A stretch of 64,000 nt of DNA from Alteromonas sp. 1_MG-2023 (GCF_030547075.1 NZ_JAUOQH010000019.1:17871-81870), one strand, 5' to 3'. Positions 15,387 through 25,498 are shown, numbered from the stretch's first letter. The notes: generated by a model not told the origin, from the sequence alone. Program-made: numbers and translations.

Positions 15387-17681
15387 ATGTCACTCACTAC
15401 ACACATGCAGCGTTACCCTCGCTCTATCTGTGCAGCTGCTGTTGCGAGCGCACTGTTAATTTCACCCACTACTTTCGCTCAAGACGCTGATGCAGACGAT
15501 AAAGGCAAGCTAGAACGTATTGAAGTTACCGCACGAAAAACCGTTGAATCGCTACAGGAAACCCCTGTGGCTATCACCTCAATTGGGGCGGTTGAATTAG
15601 CTGAAAAGGGCATTAGCGTACTCACTGAAGTTCAGCAGTTTTCACCTAACACTACATTGCAAACCAGCCGTGGCACGAACTCTACGTTAACGGCGTTTAT
15701 TCGTGGTTTAGGTCAGCAAGATCCGCTTTGGGGATACGAGCCTGGTGTAGGGATTTACGTTGACGATGTTTACATAGCTCGCCCACAAGGTGCGGTACTC
15801 GATTTATTAGATGTACAGCGCATAGAGGTATTACGAGGGCCGCAGGGCACGCTTTATGGCAAAAATACGATTGGTGGGGCGGTTAAATATGTCACCAAAG
15901 AGATGTCAGGGGAAACCCAGTTAAATGTACAAGCTACGCTTGGTAGTTATAGCCAGCGTGATCTAAAAGTTACCGGGCAAATTCCATTAGTAGAAGATAC
16001 TGTGTATTTGGGCGTAGGCTACGCCAACTTAAATCGCGATGGTTTTGGTGAATATTTAGTTAGCGCATTAGACGGCCAAGATAAAGAAAACTACAACAAA
16101 GATTTATGGGCAGCGCGCCTAACGCTAGAAGTACACGCTAGTGATGATTTATTTTTCCGTTTCGGCTGGGATAAAACCGAAGATACCTCGAATGCAAAAG
16201 GGGGTTATCGCCTTATCCCCAGTATTTTAACCGACGCGCCAGTGCCTGATTCAAAGTTCGATTCGTACACCAGTTTACCTACCTGGAATAAAGTAGAACT
16301 TGAAGGATATAACTGGTTAGCTCGATATAACGTAAGTGATAATTTAGAACTTAAATACATAGGTTCGCACCGCGAGAGTTACTCGCCTACAAATATCGAT
16401 TTTGATAATACGGCATTGCCAATTTTTGATGTACCTGCCGAGTATGACGATAGCAACGACACCCATGAATTACAGCTCAATTACACAGGGAATAGCTACT
16501 CGCTAGTATCTGGCTTATATCTTTATGATGGTGAGTCATGCGGAAACTTTGACGCTGTGTTAGGTGTATTGGGTGTGGCGCTAGGCGCGTCTGGCTTAAC
16601 CCGCGAAGTAAGCGGCTGTAACAACTCAGAAAGTTGGGCAGCTTATGCACAGTTTAATTACGATATTAACGATAAGCTTTCTCTATCACTTGGTGCCCGC
16701 TACACAGACGAAGAAAAATCGGCAACAGTAAATAACGGCTTAATCTTCGCGAATGTTTACCCTTATACCGATTGGTTCGATGGCTATGTTCGCCCTGATG
16801 GTGACTTAGTTCCGCAGGTGCTGGGCACTGACAGCGACGGGGACGGTGTATTTGAAGGGGCGGCGGTGGAAAGCTGGTCGCGCTTTACGCCGCGAGTTGG
16901 TGTGGAATACCAAATGAGTCGCGATACTATGTTTTTTGCGAGTTATTCGCAGGGCTTTAAATCGGGCACCTTCAATCCACGCGCTACGGTAAATGAGCCT
17001 GGCGTAGAACCCGAAATCGTTGATAGCTACGAAGTGGGCATGAAAAGCGATTTGAATGATGCATTGCGATTGAATGTGACATTATTCTCGTACGACCATT
17101 CAGACCGACAATATATTGGTATTGAAGGTGACTTAAGCGACCCAACTGCACTTGATCAAAGACTACGTAACGCTGCTGAAACGGCTGCCAAAGGTGCTGA
17201 AGTAGAAATGACGTGGGTTGCTTCTGATAACTTGCAATTTGATGTGGCTTACGGGTATATCGATTTTGAAATTAAGAAAAACAACGCAATACCACCCCTA
17301 ATTGGTTTAGCTAGCACGCCCGAAAATACGTTGAACGTAGGCGCAAATTATCTGCTAGAAACCGGCTTTGGTGATATCTCATTTAACGCTAATTATTACT
17401 ATCGTGGTGATTATTTATTGTTTGAAACCAGCGACCTTATTGAGCAAGACGCTTATGGTATGGTGAACTTAAGTGCGCGTTGGGAGAGTGTAGAAGGCGA
17501 CTGGTATGCTGGCCTTCATGTCAAAAATCTTACCGACGAAGAGTACTTGGTGGGTGGGTATGATTTTGTTACCCGAGACGAAGACGGCAACTTTGGGCCA
17601 GGTTTAGGCGGGGATACTACGTTAATTGGCTATTATGGCGACCCACGTACGGTTCACGTTACGCTAGGTTATCGTTTTTAG
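15387..17681 (+). CDS. TonB-dependent outer-membrane receptor
   Basis: Outer-membrane beta-barrel for energised uptake, 764 residues. A signal peptide ends near TTFAQ. A TonB-box-like stretch (ERIEVTARK) comes next, then the plug domain (LQETPVAITSI, FIRGLGQQDP, VGIYVDDVYIARPQG, LDVQRIEVLRGPQGTLYGKNTIGGAV), then the barrel, which ends with an aromatic residue in VTLGYRF as expected. One extracellular loop carries a Cys pair (ESCGNFDAV and SGCNNSES). The gene diverges from the PHB operon and shares its control region. I infer uptake of PHB oligomers or a related ligand; the family is broad, so the substrate could be something else. AAAAAGGA precedes the ATG. Confidence 0.92.
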   Translation: MSLTTHMQRYPRSICAAAVASALLISPTTFAQDADADDKGKLERIEVTARKTVESLQETPVAITSIGAVELAEKGISVLTEVQQFSPNTTLQTSRGTNSTLTAFIRGLGQQDPLWGYEPGVGIYVDDVYIARPQGAVLDLLDVQRIEVLRGPQGTLYGKNTIGGAVKYVTKEMSGETQLNVQATLGSYSQRDLKVTGQIPLVEDTVYLGVGYANLNRDGFGEYLVSALDGQDKENYNKDLWAARLTLEVHASDDLFFRFGWDKTEDTSNAKGGYRLIPSILTDAPVPDSKFDSYTSLPTWNKVELEGYNWLARYNVSDNLELKYIGSHRESYSPTNIDFDNTALPIFDVPAEYDDSNDTHELQLNYTGNSYSLVSGLYLYDGESCGNFDAVLGVLGVALGASGLTREVSGCNNSESWAAYAQFNYDINDKLSLSLGARYTDEEKSATVNNGLIFANVYPYTDWFDGYVRPDGDLVPQVLGTDSDGDGVFEGAAVESWSRFTPRVGVEYQMSRDTMFFASYSQGFKSGTFNPRATVNEPGVEPEIVDSYEVGMKSDLNDALRLNVTLFSYDHSDRQYIGIEGDLSDPTALDQRLRNAAETAAKGAEVEMTWVASDNLQFDVAYGYIDFEIKKNNAIPPLIGLASTPENTLNVGANYLLETGFGDISFNANYYYRGDYLLFETSDLIEQDAYGMVNLSARWESVEGDWYAGLHVKNLTDEEYLVGGYDFVTRDEDGNFGPGLGGDTTLIGYYGDPRTVHVTLGYRF

Positions 17682-17792
17682 ACGCGTTAGGTCGTGAGAA
17701 CTTGCGATAACTCGCACACTTGGCTAGAGAAATAGTAAGTGTAAATGCTAGCGCAATCGCTAGATAGACGAAAAATATAAATTAGCGCTACT

Positions 17793-17825
17793 AAATGGCG
17801 ATACCAAATAGCGATACCAAATAGC
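17793..17825. repeat. Thirteen-base tandem repeat (2.5 units) downstream of the receptor gene
   Basis: AAATGGCGATACC, AAATAGCGATACC and AAATAGCTCTAC follow each other just before the terminator. Apart from these and the hairpin, the 311-base gap to the response regulator shows only AT-rich promoter-like sequence. Confidence 0.6.
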
Positions 17826-17834
17826 TCTACAAAA

Positions 17835-17867
17835 AAAGCCGGAATGAGAGTTCCGGCTTTCTTATTT
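17835..17867 (+). terminator. Terminator of the TonB-dependent receptor gene
   Basis: AAAGCCGGAA and TTCCGGCTTT form a perfect 10-base stem around TGAGAG, followed by CTTATTT. Confidence 0.85.
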
Positions 17868-17992
17868 GTGTCTATTTTTATCAAGATAGTGTGTTTCCTC
17901 GCTTTATAGGCCCCTTTTAATATTAGGCATTTGTAACTATCGTGTTATTATGTATTTAACATTATTGTTACAATTGTGCGGCAGATAACAAA

Positions 17993-18631
17993 ATGAAAAT
18001 ACGTGTACTTATTGCAGATGATCACCCCTTATTTCGTGCGGCAATGTGCCAAGCCCTTGGCGACATTGTAGGGCCCAATATACTGCAAGCATCTACGCTG
18101 AATGAAACCCTCAGTCAGCTTGACGCTAACCCAGATATTGATTTGGTATTTTTGGATGTAAAGATGCCGGGTAATGATGGCTTGATAGGGTTGTCTGAGG
18201 TACGAGCGCGTTACCCTGATGTTTTAGTTGTCATGGTGACAGCCTTTGAAGAGGCGAACCTAATTCGTAAGGCGCTCTCTTTAGGTGCATGCGGTTTTAT
18301 TCCTAAATCGGCATCTATAGAATGCATAGCCGAGGCGGTTGAGCGTGTACTAGACGGCGAACAATGGCTTCCTGAATCGGCAGCGAACCTCACCAATGTT
18401 GACATTGAGACTGACGATTTTAGCGTTAAACTCGCGATGCTCACACCTCACCAATTGAAAGTGCTTCGGATGGTAGCGGATGGATTGCTTAATAAGCAAA
18501 TTGCCTACGAACTGGACATTTCCGAGTCTACCGTGAAACAGCACGTTTCAGCAGTATTAAGAAAGTTGAATGTTATTAATCGTACGAAAGCGGGTATTGC
18601 TTTCAAACATGCCATGGCTGTGCACGAATAG
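17993..18631 (+). CDS. crbR: NarL/LuxR-type response regulator, CrbR-like
   Basis: Cytosolic transcription factor of 212 residues. The receiver domain (about 1-120) has acidic residues in LIADDHP, the phospho-acceptor Asp55 in FLDVKMPGNDG, Thr in VTAF and Lys in IPKSAS. The LuxR-type helix-turn-helix follows from about 148: LTPHQLKVLRMVADGLLNKQIAYELDISESTVKQHVSAVLRKL. It converges with a very large hybrid kinase with a transporter-like sensor, the pairing seen for CrbS/CrbR, which in Vibrio and relatives turns on acetyl-CoA synthetase. Here the pair lies next to a PHB operon and could control it; that is inference. I use the name because of the partner and architecture. Confidence 0.82.
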   Translation: MKIRVLIADDHPLFRAAMCQALGDIVGPNILQASTLNETLSQLDANPDIDLVFLDVKMPGNDGLIGLSEVRARYPDVLVVMVTAFEEANLIRKALSLGACGFIPKSASIECIAEAVERVLDGEQWLPESAANLTNVDIETDDFSVKLAMLTPHQLKVLRMVADGLLNKQIAYELDISESTVKQHVSAVLRKLNVINRTKAGIAFKHAMAVHE

Positions 18632-18756
18632 GTTCAAGCTACTGATTAAAAAATCCTATTAATTAAACCAGTCCATAAATAAAATCATTTATTGATATGC
18701 CAATCCTTTCAATGAAATTTGACCACTGATTTTTCTAGTTCGGCATTAACCTAAAC

Positions 18757-18828
18757 ACTAAGCTAATCACTAAAGTAATCACTAAAGTAATCACTAAAGT
18801 AATCACTAAAGTAATCACTAACCTAATC
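18757..18828 (-). repeat. Twelve-base tandem repeat overlapping the crbS stop codon
   Basis: Six units of 12 bases; on the plus strand the four central ones (18769-18816) are all ACTAAAGTAATC. The outer units vary (ACTAAGCTAATC, ACTAACCTAATC). The last unit contains the crbS TAG (18823-18825). Because 12 is a multiple of three, the frame stays open after the stop and would encode repeated L-V-I-T for about 25 residues. Confidence 0.9.
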
Positions 18829-21800
18829 ACAAAGCTTCAATTCGTTTTTAAGTAAGCGCTTAAGGGCTAATGGTTTAACAGGCTTAGGCAAATAATAAAG
18901 CCCCAAATCACTGGCTGCCTCTCTAATACCTTCGCTTCGATTCGCCGTAATTAAAACCCCTGATACTTTGCGTCCCCACTTACCTTGAAGCTGAGTAACA
19001 GCTTGCGTACCGGTTTCACCAGCATCTAAATGATAGTCGACAAGCAGTAAATCTGGTGGGGTAGGGCACGCTTGTATTGATTCAGTGATATTCGTGGCAA
19101 CGAGTACTAGTGCGCCCCAATCTGAAAGCAATGCCTCCATGGCTTGGGCTATTTGTGCATCATTTTCTATAAGTAGTATTCGCCTGCCAGATAAGAACGG
19201 CTTACTTGCTATTGTTTTTTTGTTTATCTTTGTCTGTGTCTCTGCTCTTGCCTGAGTTGAGGTGGGGTTTGTAGCACTGGTTGGTGATAATGCTCTACTG
19301 CTAGTCAACGGTTGGTTGCTAGGATCCACTTCAATGTCGTTTTTGCTAATGTTGCCGCTTCCAGTTATTTCATGCTTTGTTGTGCCAGCATTTGAAATCT
19401 CTAAGGTCTCTACATTTTTGCTATCAGACGAAAATCCAACACAGGGCACTGACACACAAAATTTACTGCCTTTGTTAACTGTGGATACCAGCGAAATAGG
19501 GTGGTGTAGTAACCTGCCAATACGTTCTACAATGGTTAATCCTAACCCCAAACCTTGGGCGTTTTGTTGCTCATCTAATTGATGGAATTCATTAAAAATT
19601 TCACTTTGCTGGTGGCTCGGAATACCAGCCCCTGTGTCGTACACACAAATATCAATTAGCGGCGACGCTGACTCTAAGTGCTGCTTAGGGCCTGATTGTG
19701 AGTACTTGCGTCTTACACCAACTAGCACCTTGCCAGTCGTGGTGTAGCGGATTGCATTCGATAATAAGTTTTGCACGATACGTCGTAACAAGTTTTTATC
19801 GGAATGGATAACAAGTTGGGTGGGTACATAACGCAAGGTTAAACCTTTAGATGCGGCTATGACGCTAAACTCTTGCACCAGGGGCACTAGCATGTCATCC
19901 AGTGCAAAGTTGCTTGTTTGCGCAGTAAGCTTACCCGACGCTAATTTGGTCATATCGAGTAACATGGTTAGCAGGCTTTCTGCGCTATTTAGCGAGCTTA
20001 CTACCCCTTCTGAAAGCGTTGCCAATTCGCCACCTTTGGTTTTTTGCGCCAGCATGGCGGCAAATAAGGTGGCAGCATTAAAGGGCTGCATAAGATCGTG
20101 CCCCGCTGCGGCTAAAAACTTCGTTTTGCTTTCGTTTGCCCTGTCGGCTTCTAGTTTGGCGTGTTGTAACTCTTCAGTGCGAGCAGCTACGCGATGTTCC
20201 AAGTCTGATTTAGCGCGCTCAAGGGCTTCTTGAATGGCAATGTATTCTGTTATGTCACTGTAGGTTGTTACATATCCGCCGCCAGGCAAGGGCGAGCCAT
20301 TTAGCTCAATCACTTTTCCGTCGGGTTGCTTACGCACATACTTGTACCGGCTGCCTTCTTTCATATAAACAATACGTTTATTGATTTCGTCGTTACTGAT
20401 TACAGCGTTACCGAATAATCCTCGCTTAGCGTTGTAAGCAAGAATACTTTCAATCGACATACCGGTTTTAAGGAAAGCCCGTGGGTAATTGAACATTTCA
20501 ATATATCGCTCATTCCACGCTAGTAATTGCAGCTTTTCATCTAATACGCTAATGCCTTGTTCAATATTTTGTACCGACGATTGCAGTACTTCATGATTAA
20601 ACTGAAAAGATTGTGAGGCTTCTTCCACCCAATCTACCAGTTCAGGCAAGGTCTCGTTTTTAGTTTCAGTAATAGCCCCTAGCAATATGCGCGCACTTGG
20701 GGTGCCTACTTGAGCGCTGAGTAGTTTTTCTGTGCGTTGCAGTAGCGTATGGTTTGCGTAACCAGAATTGGCATTAGCATCGGAGATACTCACAGACAAT
20801 TGATTCACTAACGCTTGGTGAACACTGGGTTCAAGTACACGCTGGGTTAACGCCGTTAAATCTTTAATACGAATGGCAAAAGCAGGTGATGTAGGCGTTT
20901 CCTGTTCAATGCCATGAAGCGGGCGCTTAAAAGTAATATAAGAAACCACAATGAAGGTAATGCAGTTCGCTAACAATGAATATGCGAACCCCATTCCTAG
21001 CTCGGCATCAGAAGGTGGACTATTAAAATAATAGCTCGACATTATGCTGGGGTATAACAAGTACACTACCCAAAAACTAAAGCCGGCTAGCAGCGCACAT
21101 ACGGCGGCAGATTTCGTGCTTCGTTGCCAATATATACCAAACATAAGCACAGGTAAGCACTGGCCTAATAACGCAATGGCAATAATACCGCTTTTTACTA
21201 ATGGCGCCGATTGGCTAACATTTAAGTGATACCAAAGAGCCACCGACAACACCACCAATACGGTAAGGCGGCGAATAGTTAAAATTTTACTGGGCTGCAT
21301 GGTGTGATTGGGTTCGGCGCGCAAACGCAGCTTTAACCATAACGGAGTCACTAGGTTGTTGGCTATCATGATGCCAAGGGCAAGCGTTGCCACAATAACC
21401 ATGCTGGTGGTTGCCGATAGGCCCCCAATAAAAGCGATGATCGAAACAGACATATTTTCTGCGTACAAAGGAAGAGCCAATACATATGCATCGGAATTGA
21501 CACTTTGTGGCAGTAACACTTTACCCGCCAATGCTAGGGGAATAAGAAAAACCGTCATACCCAATAAATACAAGGGAAATAGCCAACGAGCAGTGCGAAG
21601 CTCTCCTTCGCCGTTTAATTCAACGAAGTTCATGTGAAATTGGCGCGGTAATACAAACATAGAGCACACACCTAAAAGCACGTGGGATAAATATACCCAT
21701 GGTGCCCTGTCGGCATAAATAACACTGCGCGCAGCGTCGTTGCTGGCTGCTTGCGTGACTAAATCAAGCACGCCATCAAACAAGTAAAAACAAACAAATA

Positions 21801-22407
21801 TACCGACTACCCATAAAGCGACAAGCTTCACCACCGATTCGAACGCAATACTAAGCAGTAAACCCGGATGTTTGTCGGTAAGATTAAGAGTGCGAGTGCC
21901 AAATACAATGGCAAAAATAGCCATTAGCCCGGCCACATATAAACTCACGTTTTGCGTTGAATGCTGAGTATCTGGCGTAATGAGATTAATGCTTTTTGTG
22001 ATGGCGTCTAACTGCAGGGCAATATAAGGAATAACACCGATAAAGCATAGCAAGGTGATTAACGCGGCAATAAGATGTGAATGCTGATATTTAAGGCCAA
22101 TTAAGTCGGCCAATGAGCTGATGTTATGTTGCTGGCATAACCGGCTTATGTGCAATATCACAGGAAAGGCGAATGCCATGGTAAGAATAATACCCATATA
22201 GGTAGGTATAAAAGCCCAGCCATATTCAGCGGCTTGCGATGTCGTGCCAAAGAACGCCCAAGATGTACAGTGAACCCCCAATCCCAAGCTATACAAAATG
22301 GGGTGTTGTTGATTATCACGTAGCCGTTTATCGCCCCAGAAGGCAATAGCAAATAATGCGAGCAAATAAAGGGCAACTACCGTTCCTACGGTCCAAATAC
22401 TGAGCAT
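18823..22407 (-). CDS. crbS: Hybrid histidine kinase with SLC5-type transporter domain, CrbS-like
   Basis: Inner-membrane sensor kinase of about 1194 residues. Residues 1-490 form a sodium:solute symporter-like domain with about 13 membrane segments. A linker region (510-600, STAC-like position) leads to a PAS domain (about 610-725), coiled coil, HisKA with phospho-acceptor His near 771 (AAAGHDLMQPF), HATPase with RRIVQNLLSNAIRYT and YDTGAGIP, a Ser/Thr/Gln-rich linker, and a C-terminal receiver with LLLVDYHLDAG. This architecture is that of CrbS/CbrA-type kinases, which respond to acetate or related nutrients. The start ATG at 22407 gives MLSIWTVG; a TTG codon just before it is less likely. 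It is convergent with crbR and divergent from grpE. Confidence 0.87.
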   Translation of the reverse strand: MLSIWTVGTVVALYLLALFAIAFWGDKRLRDNQQHPILYSLGLGVHCTSWAFFGTTSQAAEYGWAFIPTYMGIILTMAFAFPVILHISRLCQQHNISSLADLIGLKYQHSHLIAALITLLCFIGVIPYIALQLDAITKSINLITPDTQHSTQNVSLYVAGLMAIFAIVFGTRTLNLTDKHPGLLLSIAFESVVKLVALWVVGIFVCFYLFDGVLDLVTQAASNDAARSVIYADRAPWVYLSHVLLGVCSMFVLPRQFHMNFVELNGEGELRTARWLFPLYLLGMTVFLIPLALAGKVLLPQSVNSDAYVLALPLYAENMSVSIIAFIGGLSATTSMVIVATLALGIMIANNLVTPLWLKLRLRAEPNHTMQPSKILTIRRLTVLVVLSVALWYHLNVSQSAPLVKSGIIAIALLGQCLPVLMFGIYWQRSTKSAAVCALLAGFSFWVVYLLYPSIMSSYYFNSPPSDAELGMGFAYSLLANCITFIVVSYITFKRPLHGIEQETPTSPAFAIRIKDLTALTQRVLEPSVHQALVNQLSVSISDANANSGYANHTLLQRTEKLLSAQVGTPSARILLGAITETKNETLPELVDWVEEASQSFQFNHEVLQSSVQNIEQGISVLDEKLQLLAWNERYIEMFNYPRAFLKTGMSIESILAYNAKRGLFGNAVISNDEINKRIVYMKEGSRYKYVRKQPDGKVIELNGSPLPGGGYVTTYSDITEYIAIQEALERAKSDLEHRVAARTEELQHAKLEADRANESKTKFLAAAGHDLMQPFNAATLFAAMLAQKTKGGELATLSEGVVSSLNSAESLLTMLLDMTKLASGKLTAQTSNFALDDMLVPLVQEFSVIAASKGLTLRYVPTQLVIHSDKNLLRRIVQNLLSNAIRYTTTGKVLVGVRRKYSQSGPKQHLESASPLIDICVYDTGAGIPSHQQSEIFNEFHQLDEQQNAQGLGLGLTIVERIGRLLHHPISLVSTVNKGSKFCVSVPCVGFSSDSKNVETLEISNAGTTKHEITGSGNISKNDIEVDPSNQPLTSSRALSPTSATNPTSTQARAETQTKINKKTIASKPFLSGRRILLIENDAQIAQAMEALLSDWGALVLVATNITESIQACPTPPDLLLVDYHLDAGETGTQAVTQLQGKWGRKVSGVLITANRSEGIREAASDLGLYYLPKPVKPLALKRLLKNELKLCD

Positions 22408-22532
22408 CAAGATTCTCTAATACAATACCTGTCAAAGTTAACATGTTTTTTACAATGAGTGGGTGTGCAGCTCGTATTTATTGATCTATTTTAAAAAACT
22501 TAAAAACAAACCATAAAAATAGTGTGGTTACC

Positions 22533-22560
22533 CTTGAAGGCGGTTAAAGCAGCCCCATAA
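22533..22560 (+). promoter_or_regulatory. Sigma-32 (heat-shock) promoter of grpE
   Basis: CTTGAA at 22533-22538 and CCCCATAA at 22553-22560, spaced 14 bases, match the heat-shock consensus CTTGAAA / CCCCATNT. The site is about 87 bases before the grpE start. Confidence 0.85.
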
Positions 22561-22646
22561 TTAATCCCAACGCAGACATTGCCCATGATTGAGTACGAGT
22601 CTTTCATGGTTTTATGCAGTATAGACATTAACGTTTGGAGGAAAGC

Positions 22647-23267
22647 ATGAGCGATAACCGCGACGTGCAGGCAGAGCAAGAAGTTTCTGGCGTAGACGAA
22701 ACCGTACAAGATGCTGAAGTTATTCAGGAAGAGCAATCTTCACCAGAAGCTGAATCAGATGCGACACAGCGCATCTATGAGCTAGAAACCGCACTTTCAG
22801 AAGCACAGGCAACCATTAAAGAACAGCAAGATAGCGTATTACGTGCCCGTGCTGATGTGGAAAACGCCCGTCGCCGAGCTGAAATGGAAGTAGAAAAAGC
22901 ACGTAAATTCGCATTAGAGCGTTTTGCGGGCGAGCTTCTTCCTGTTGTTGATAACCTTGAGCGCGCTATCGAATTAACCGATGGCGAAAATGAAGCGGTT
23001 AAGCCGTTGCTTGAAGGTGTGGAAATGACACACAAAAGTTTCTTAAGCACTATTGAGAAATTTGGATTGAGCCTTATTGATCCGCAGGGTGAAACCTTTA
23101 ACCCTGACTTGCACCAAGCTATGTCTATGCAAGAAAGTGCAGACCACGCACCAAATACGGTGATGGCGGTTATGCAAAAAGGGTATCAAATTAATGGCCG
23201 TTTGTTGCGCCCAGCCATGGTTATGGTTTCGAGAGCGCCTAGCGGTGGTGTAGATACGCAAGCGTAA
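22647..23267 (+). CDS. grpE: Nucleotide exchange factor GrpE
   Basis: Cytosolic co-chaperone that releases ADP from DnaK. The acidic, disordered N-terminus is followed by a long coiled coil ([21 protein letters not shown], then [19 protein letters not shown]) and the C-terminal beta domain with [47 protein letters not shown] use the ATG at 22647 because GGAGGA lies immediately upstream; an in-frame TTG at 22635 overlaps that ribosome site. It lies just before dnaK and dnaJ under its own heat-shock promoter. Confidence 0.96.
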   Translation: MSDNRDVQAEQEVSGVDETVQDAEVIQEEQSSPEAESDATQRIYELETALSEAQATIKEQQDSVLRARADVENARRRAEMEVEKARKFALERFAGELLPVVDNLERAIELTDGENEAVKPLLEGVEMTHKSFLSTIEKFGLSLIDPQGETFNPDLHQAMSMQESADHAPNTVMAVMQKGYQINGRLLRPAMVMVSRAPSGGVDTQA

Positions 23268-23321
23268 ATACGCATTGCGGCTTAAATTACACAAAAATGT
23301 CAGTTTTTTTACTGACAACTA

Positions 23322-23349
23322 TTGAAAATAGTGCGGAATAACCCCACTA
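23322..23349 (+). promoter_or_regulatory. Sigma-32 promoter of dnaK
   Basis: TTGAAA at 23322-23327 and CCCCACTA at 23342-23349 are 14 bases apart. A small hairpin (TGTCAGT/ACTGACA, 23298-23317) lies between grpE and this promoter. Confidence 0.8.
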
Positions 23350-23384
23350 AAATTGTAGATTAAATAAATTTTTGGAGACACGTA

Positions 23385-25319
23385 ATGGGCAGAATCATTG
23401 GTATCGATTTAGGTACAACGAATTCATGTGTCGCAGTGCTAGACGGCGACAAACCTCGCGTACTTGAAAACGCGGAAGGCGATCGTACAACGCCATCAAT
23501 CATTGCTTACACAAACGACGGCGAAACTTTAGTAGGTCAATCTGCTAAGCGCCAAGCGGTAACAAATCCTGAAAACACGCTTTTCGCGATTAAACGCTTA
23601 ATTGGTCGTCGTTTTCAAGATAAAGAAGTACAACGCGACATCGACATCATGCCTTACAAAATTGTAGGTGCAGACAACGGTGATGCATGGGTAGAAGCGA
23701 AAGGCGAGAAAATGGCGCCTCCTCAAGTTTCTGCTGAAGTACTTAAGAAAATGAAGAAAACCGCTGAAGATTATCTTGGCGAAGAAGTGACTGGCGCAGT
23801 AATTACTGTTCCTGCTTACTTTAACGATTCACAGCGTCAAGCAACGAAAGATGCGGGTCGTATTGCTGGTCTAGAAGTTAAACGTATTATTAACGAGCCA
23901 ACTGCGGCTGCGTTAGCTTACGGTATGGACAAAAAGCAAGGCGACAACGTTGTTGCGGTATACGACCTTGGTGGTGGTACGTTCGATATCTCTATCATCG
24001 AAATTGATGAAGTTGACGGCGAGCACACGTTTGAAGTACTAGCAACTAATGGTGATACTCACCTTGGTGGTGAAGATTTCGATAACCGTGTAATTAACTA
24101 CCTTGTTGACGAATTCAAGAAAGATCAAGGCATCGACTTACGTAAAGATCCGCTTGCTATGCAGCGTCTTAAAGAAGCTGGTGAGAAAGCTAAAATTGAG
24201 CTTTCTTCTTCACAGCAAACTGAAGTTAACTTGCCGTACATCACAGCAGACGGTTCAGGTCCTAAGCACTTAGCGATTAAACTAACGCGTGCAAAACTTG
24301 AGTCTTTGGTTGAAGAGCTTGTTAAAAACACGCTTAACCCGCTTAAGCAAGCATTGGCAGACTCTGACCTATCAGTAGGTGATATCCAAGATATCATCTT
24401 GGTAGGTGGTCAAACACGTATGCCATTGGTACAGAAGCTAGTTACTGAATTCTTCGGTAAAGAGCCACGTAAAGACGTTAACCCTGATGAAGCCGTAGCA
24501 GTAGGTGCAGCAATTCAAGGTGGTGTACTTTCTGGTGACGTTAAAGACGTACTACTTCTTGACGTAACGCCACTGTCTCTTGGTATCGAAACCATGGGCG
24601 GCGTGATGACAGCACTTATCGAGAAGAACACGACTATTCCAACGAAGAAGTCGCAAACGTTCTCTACTGCTGAAGATAACCAGTCTGCGGTAACAGTGCA
24701 CGTACTACAAGGTGAGCGTAAGCAATCTAGCGGTAACAAATCACTAGGTCAGTTCAACCTTGAAGGTATTCGCCCTGCTTCTCGTGGTACCCCTCAAATC
24801 GAAGTAACCTTCGACCTAGATGCGGATGGTATCCTACATGTGTCTGCGAAAGATAAAGACACAGGTAAAGAGCAGAAGATCACAATTAAAGCGTCTTCAG
24901 GCTTGAGTGATGAAGAAGTTGAAAAAATGGTTGCTGATGCAGAAGCCAACAAAGAATCTGATGCTAAGTTTGAAGAGCTAATTCAAGCGCGTAACCAAGC
25001 TGACGGCATGATTCACGCTACTCGCAAGCAGCTTGAAGAAGTTGGCGATGCACTAAGTGCAGAAGATAAAGCGCCAATTGAAGAAGCACTTAGCGCGCTA
25101 GAAACAGCGGTTAAGGGCGAAGATAAAGCGGAAATCGAAGCGAAAACGCAAGAACTAATTCAAGCGTCTAGCAAGCTGATGGAAGCGGCTCAAGCACAGC
25201 AAGCAGGCGCAGCCGGTGAAGCTGGCGCTGAAGGCGCAGAGCAACAAGCATCTGGCCAAGCCGATGAAGACGTTGTTGACGCTGAGTTTGAAGAAGTCAA
25301 AGACGAAGATAAAAAGTAA
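23385..25319 (+). CDS. dnaK: Chaperone DnaK (Hsp70)
   Basis: Cytosolic ATP-driven chaperone, 644 residues. The nucleotide-binding domain shows [36 protein letters not shown] and [10 protein letters not shown]; the substrate domain shows [14 protein letters not shown] and the C-terminal helical lid ends in an Ala/Gly/Gln-rich tail closing [16 protein letters not shown], the typical proteobacterial end. It lies between grpE and dnaJ with a sigma-32-type promoter upstream. The codon use is strongly biased, as expected for a highly expressed gene. Confidence 0.98.
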   Translation: MGRIIGIDLGTTNSCVAVLDGDKPRVLENAEGDRTTPSIIAYTNDGETLVGQSAKRQAVTNPENTLFAIKRLIGRRFQDKEVQRDIDIMPYKIVGADNGDAWVEAKGEKMAPPQVSAEVLKKMKKTAEDYLGEEVTGAVITVPAYFNDSQRQATKDAGRIAGLEVKRIINEPTAAALAYGMDKKQGDNVVAVYDLGGGTFDISIIEIDEVDGEHTFEVLATNGDTHLGGEDFDNRVINYLVDEFKKDQGIDLRKDPLAMQRLKEAGEKAKIELSSSQQTEVNLPYITADGSGPKHLAIKLTRAKLESLVEELVKNTLNPLKQALADSDLSVGDIQDIILVGGQTRMPLVQKLVTEFFGKEPRKDVNPDEAVAVGAAIQGGVLSGDVKDVLLLDVTPLSLGIETMGGVMTALIEKNTTIPTKKSQTFSTAEDNQSAVTVHVLQGERKQSSGNKSLGQFNLEGIRPASRGTPQIEVTFDLDADGILHVSAKDKDTGKEQKITIKASSGLSDEEVEKMVADAEANKESDAKFEELIQARNQADGMIHATRKQLEEVGDALSAEDKAPIEEALSALETAVKGEDKAEIEAKTQELIQASSKLMEAAQAQQAGAAGEAGAEGAEQQASGQADEDVVDAEFEEVKDEDKK

Positions 25320-25335
25320 GCAAGCTGTTGCGATA

Positions 25336-25398
25336 AGCTCAACGTAAGTTGAGCTGACTTTAGCAGTTAAGGCGCACCAGGTTCACTTGTTGCGCCTT
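25336..25398 (+). terminator. Two hairpins between dnaK and dnaJ
   Basis: AGCTCAAC-GTAA-GTTGAGCT at 25336-25355 is a perfect eight-base stem with a tetraloop. AAGGCGCA at 25369-25376 pairs with TGCGCCTT at 25391-25398, followed by TG. They may attenuate read-through into dnaJ and set the DnaK:DnaJ ratio. Confidence 0.5.
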
Positions 25399-25498
25399 TG
25401 TCGTGTAATAAAACACGATAACAAATGTAGTTTCACAAGGGCGGCAACGTGCTCAAATAACGTTCTTGTGATAATAATAGGTAGGATAAGTAAACACT

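Noticed and set aside
17687..17884. Leftward 65-codon frame after the receptor gene
   Set aside because: It lies across a tandem repeat and a terminator hairpin and has no ribosome site or recognisable sequence.
23298..23317. Terminator between grpE and dnaK
   Set aside because: The seven-base stem has its Ts in the loop and no U-tract after it, so it is listed only as a small hairpin.
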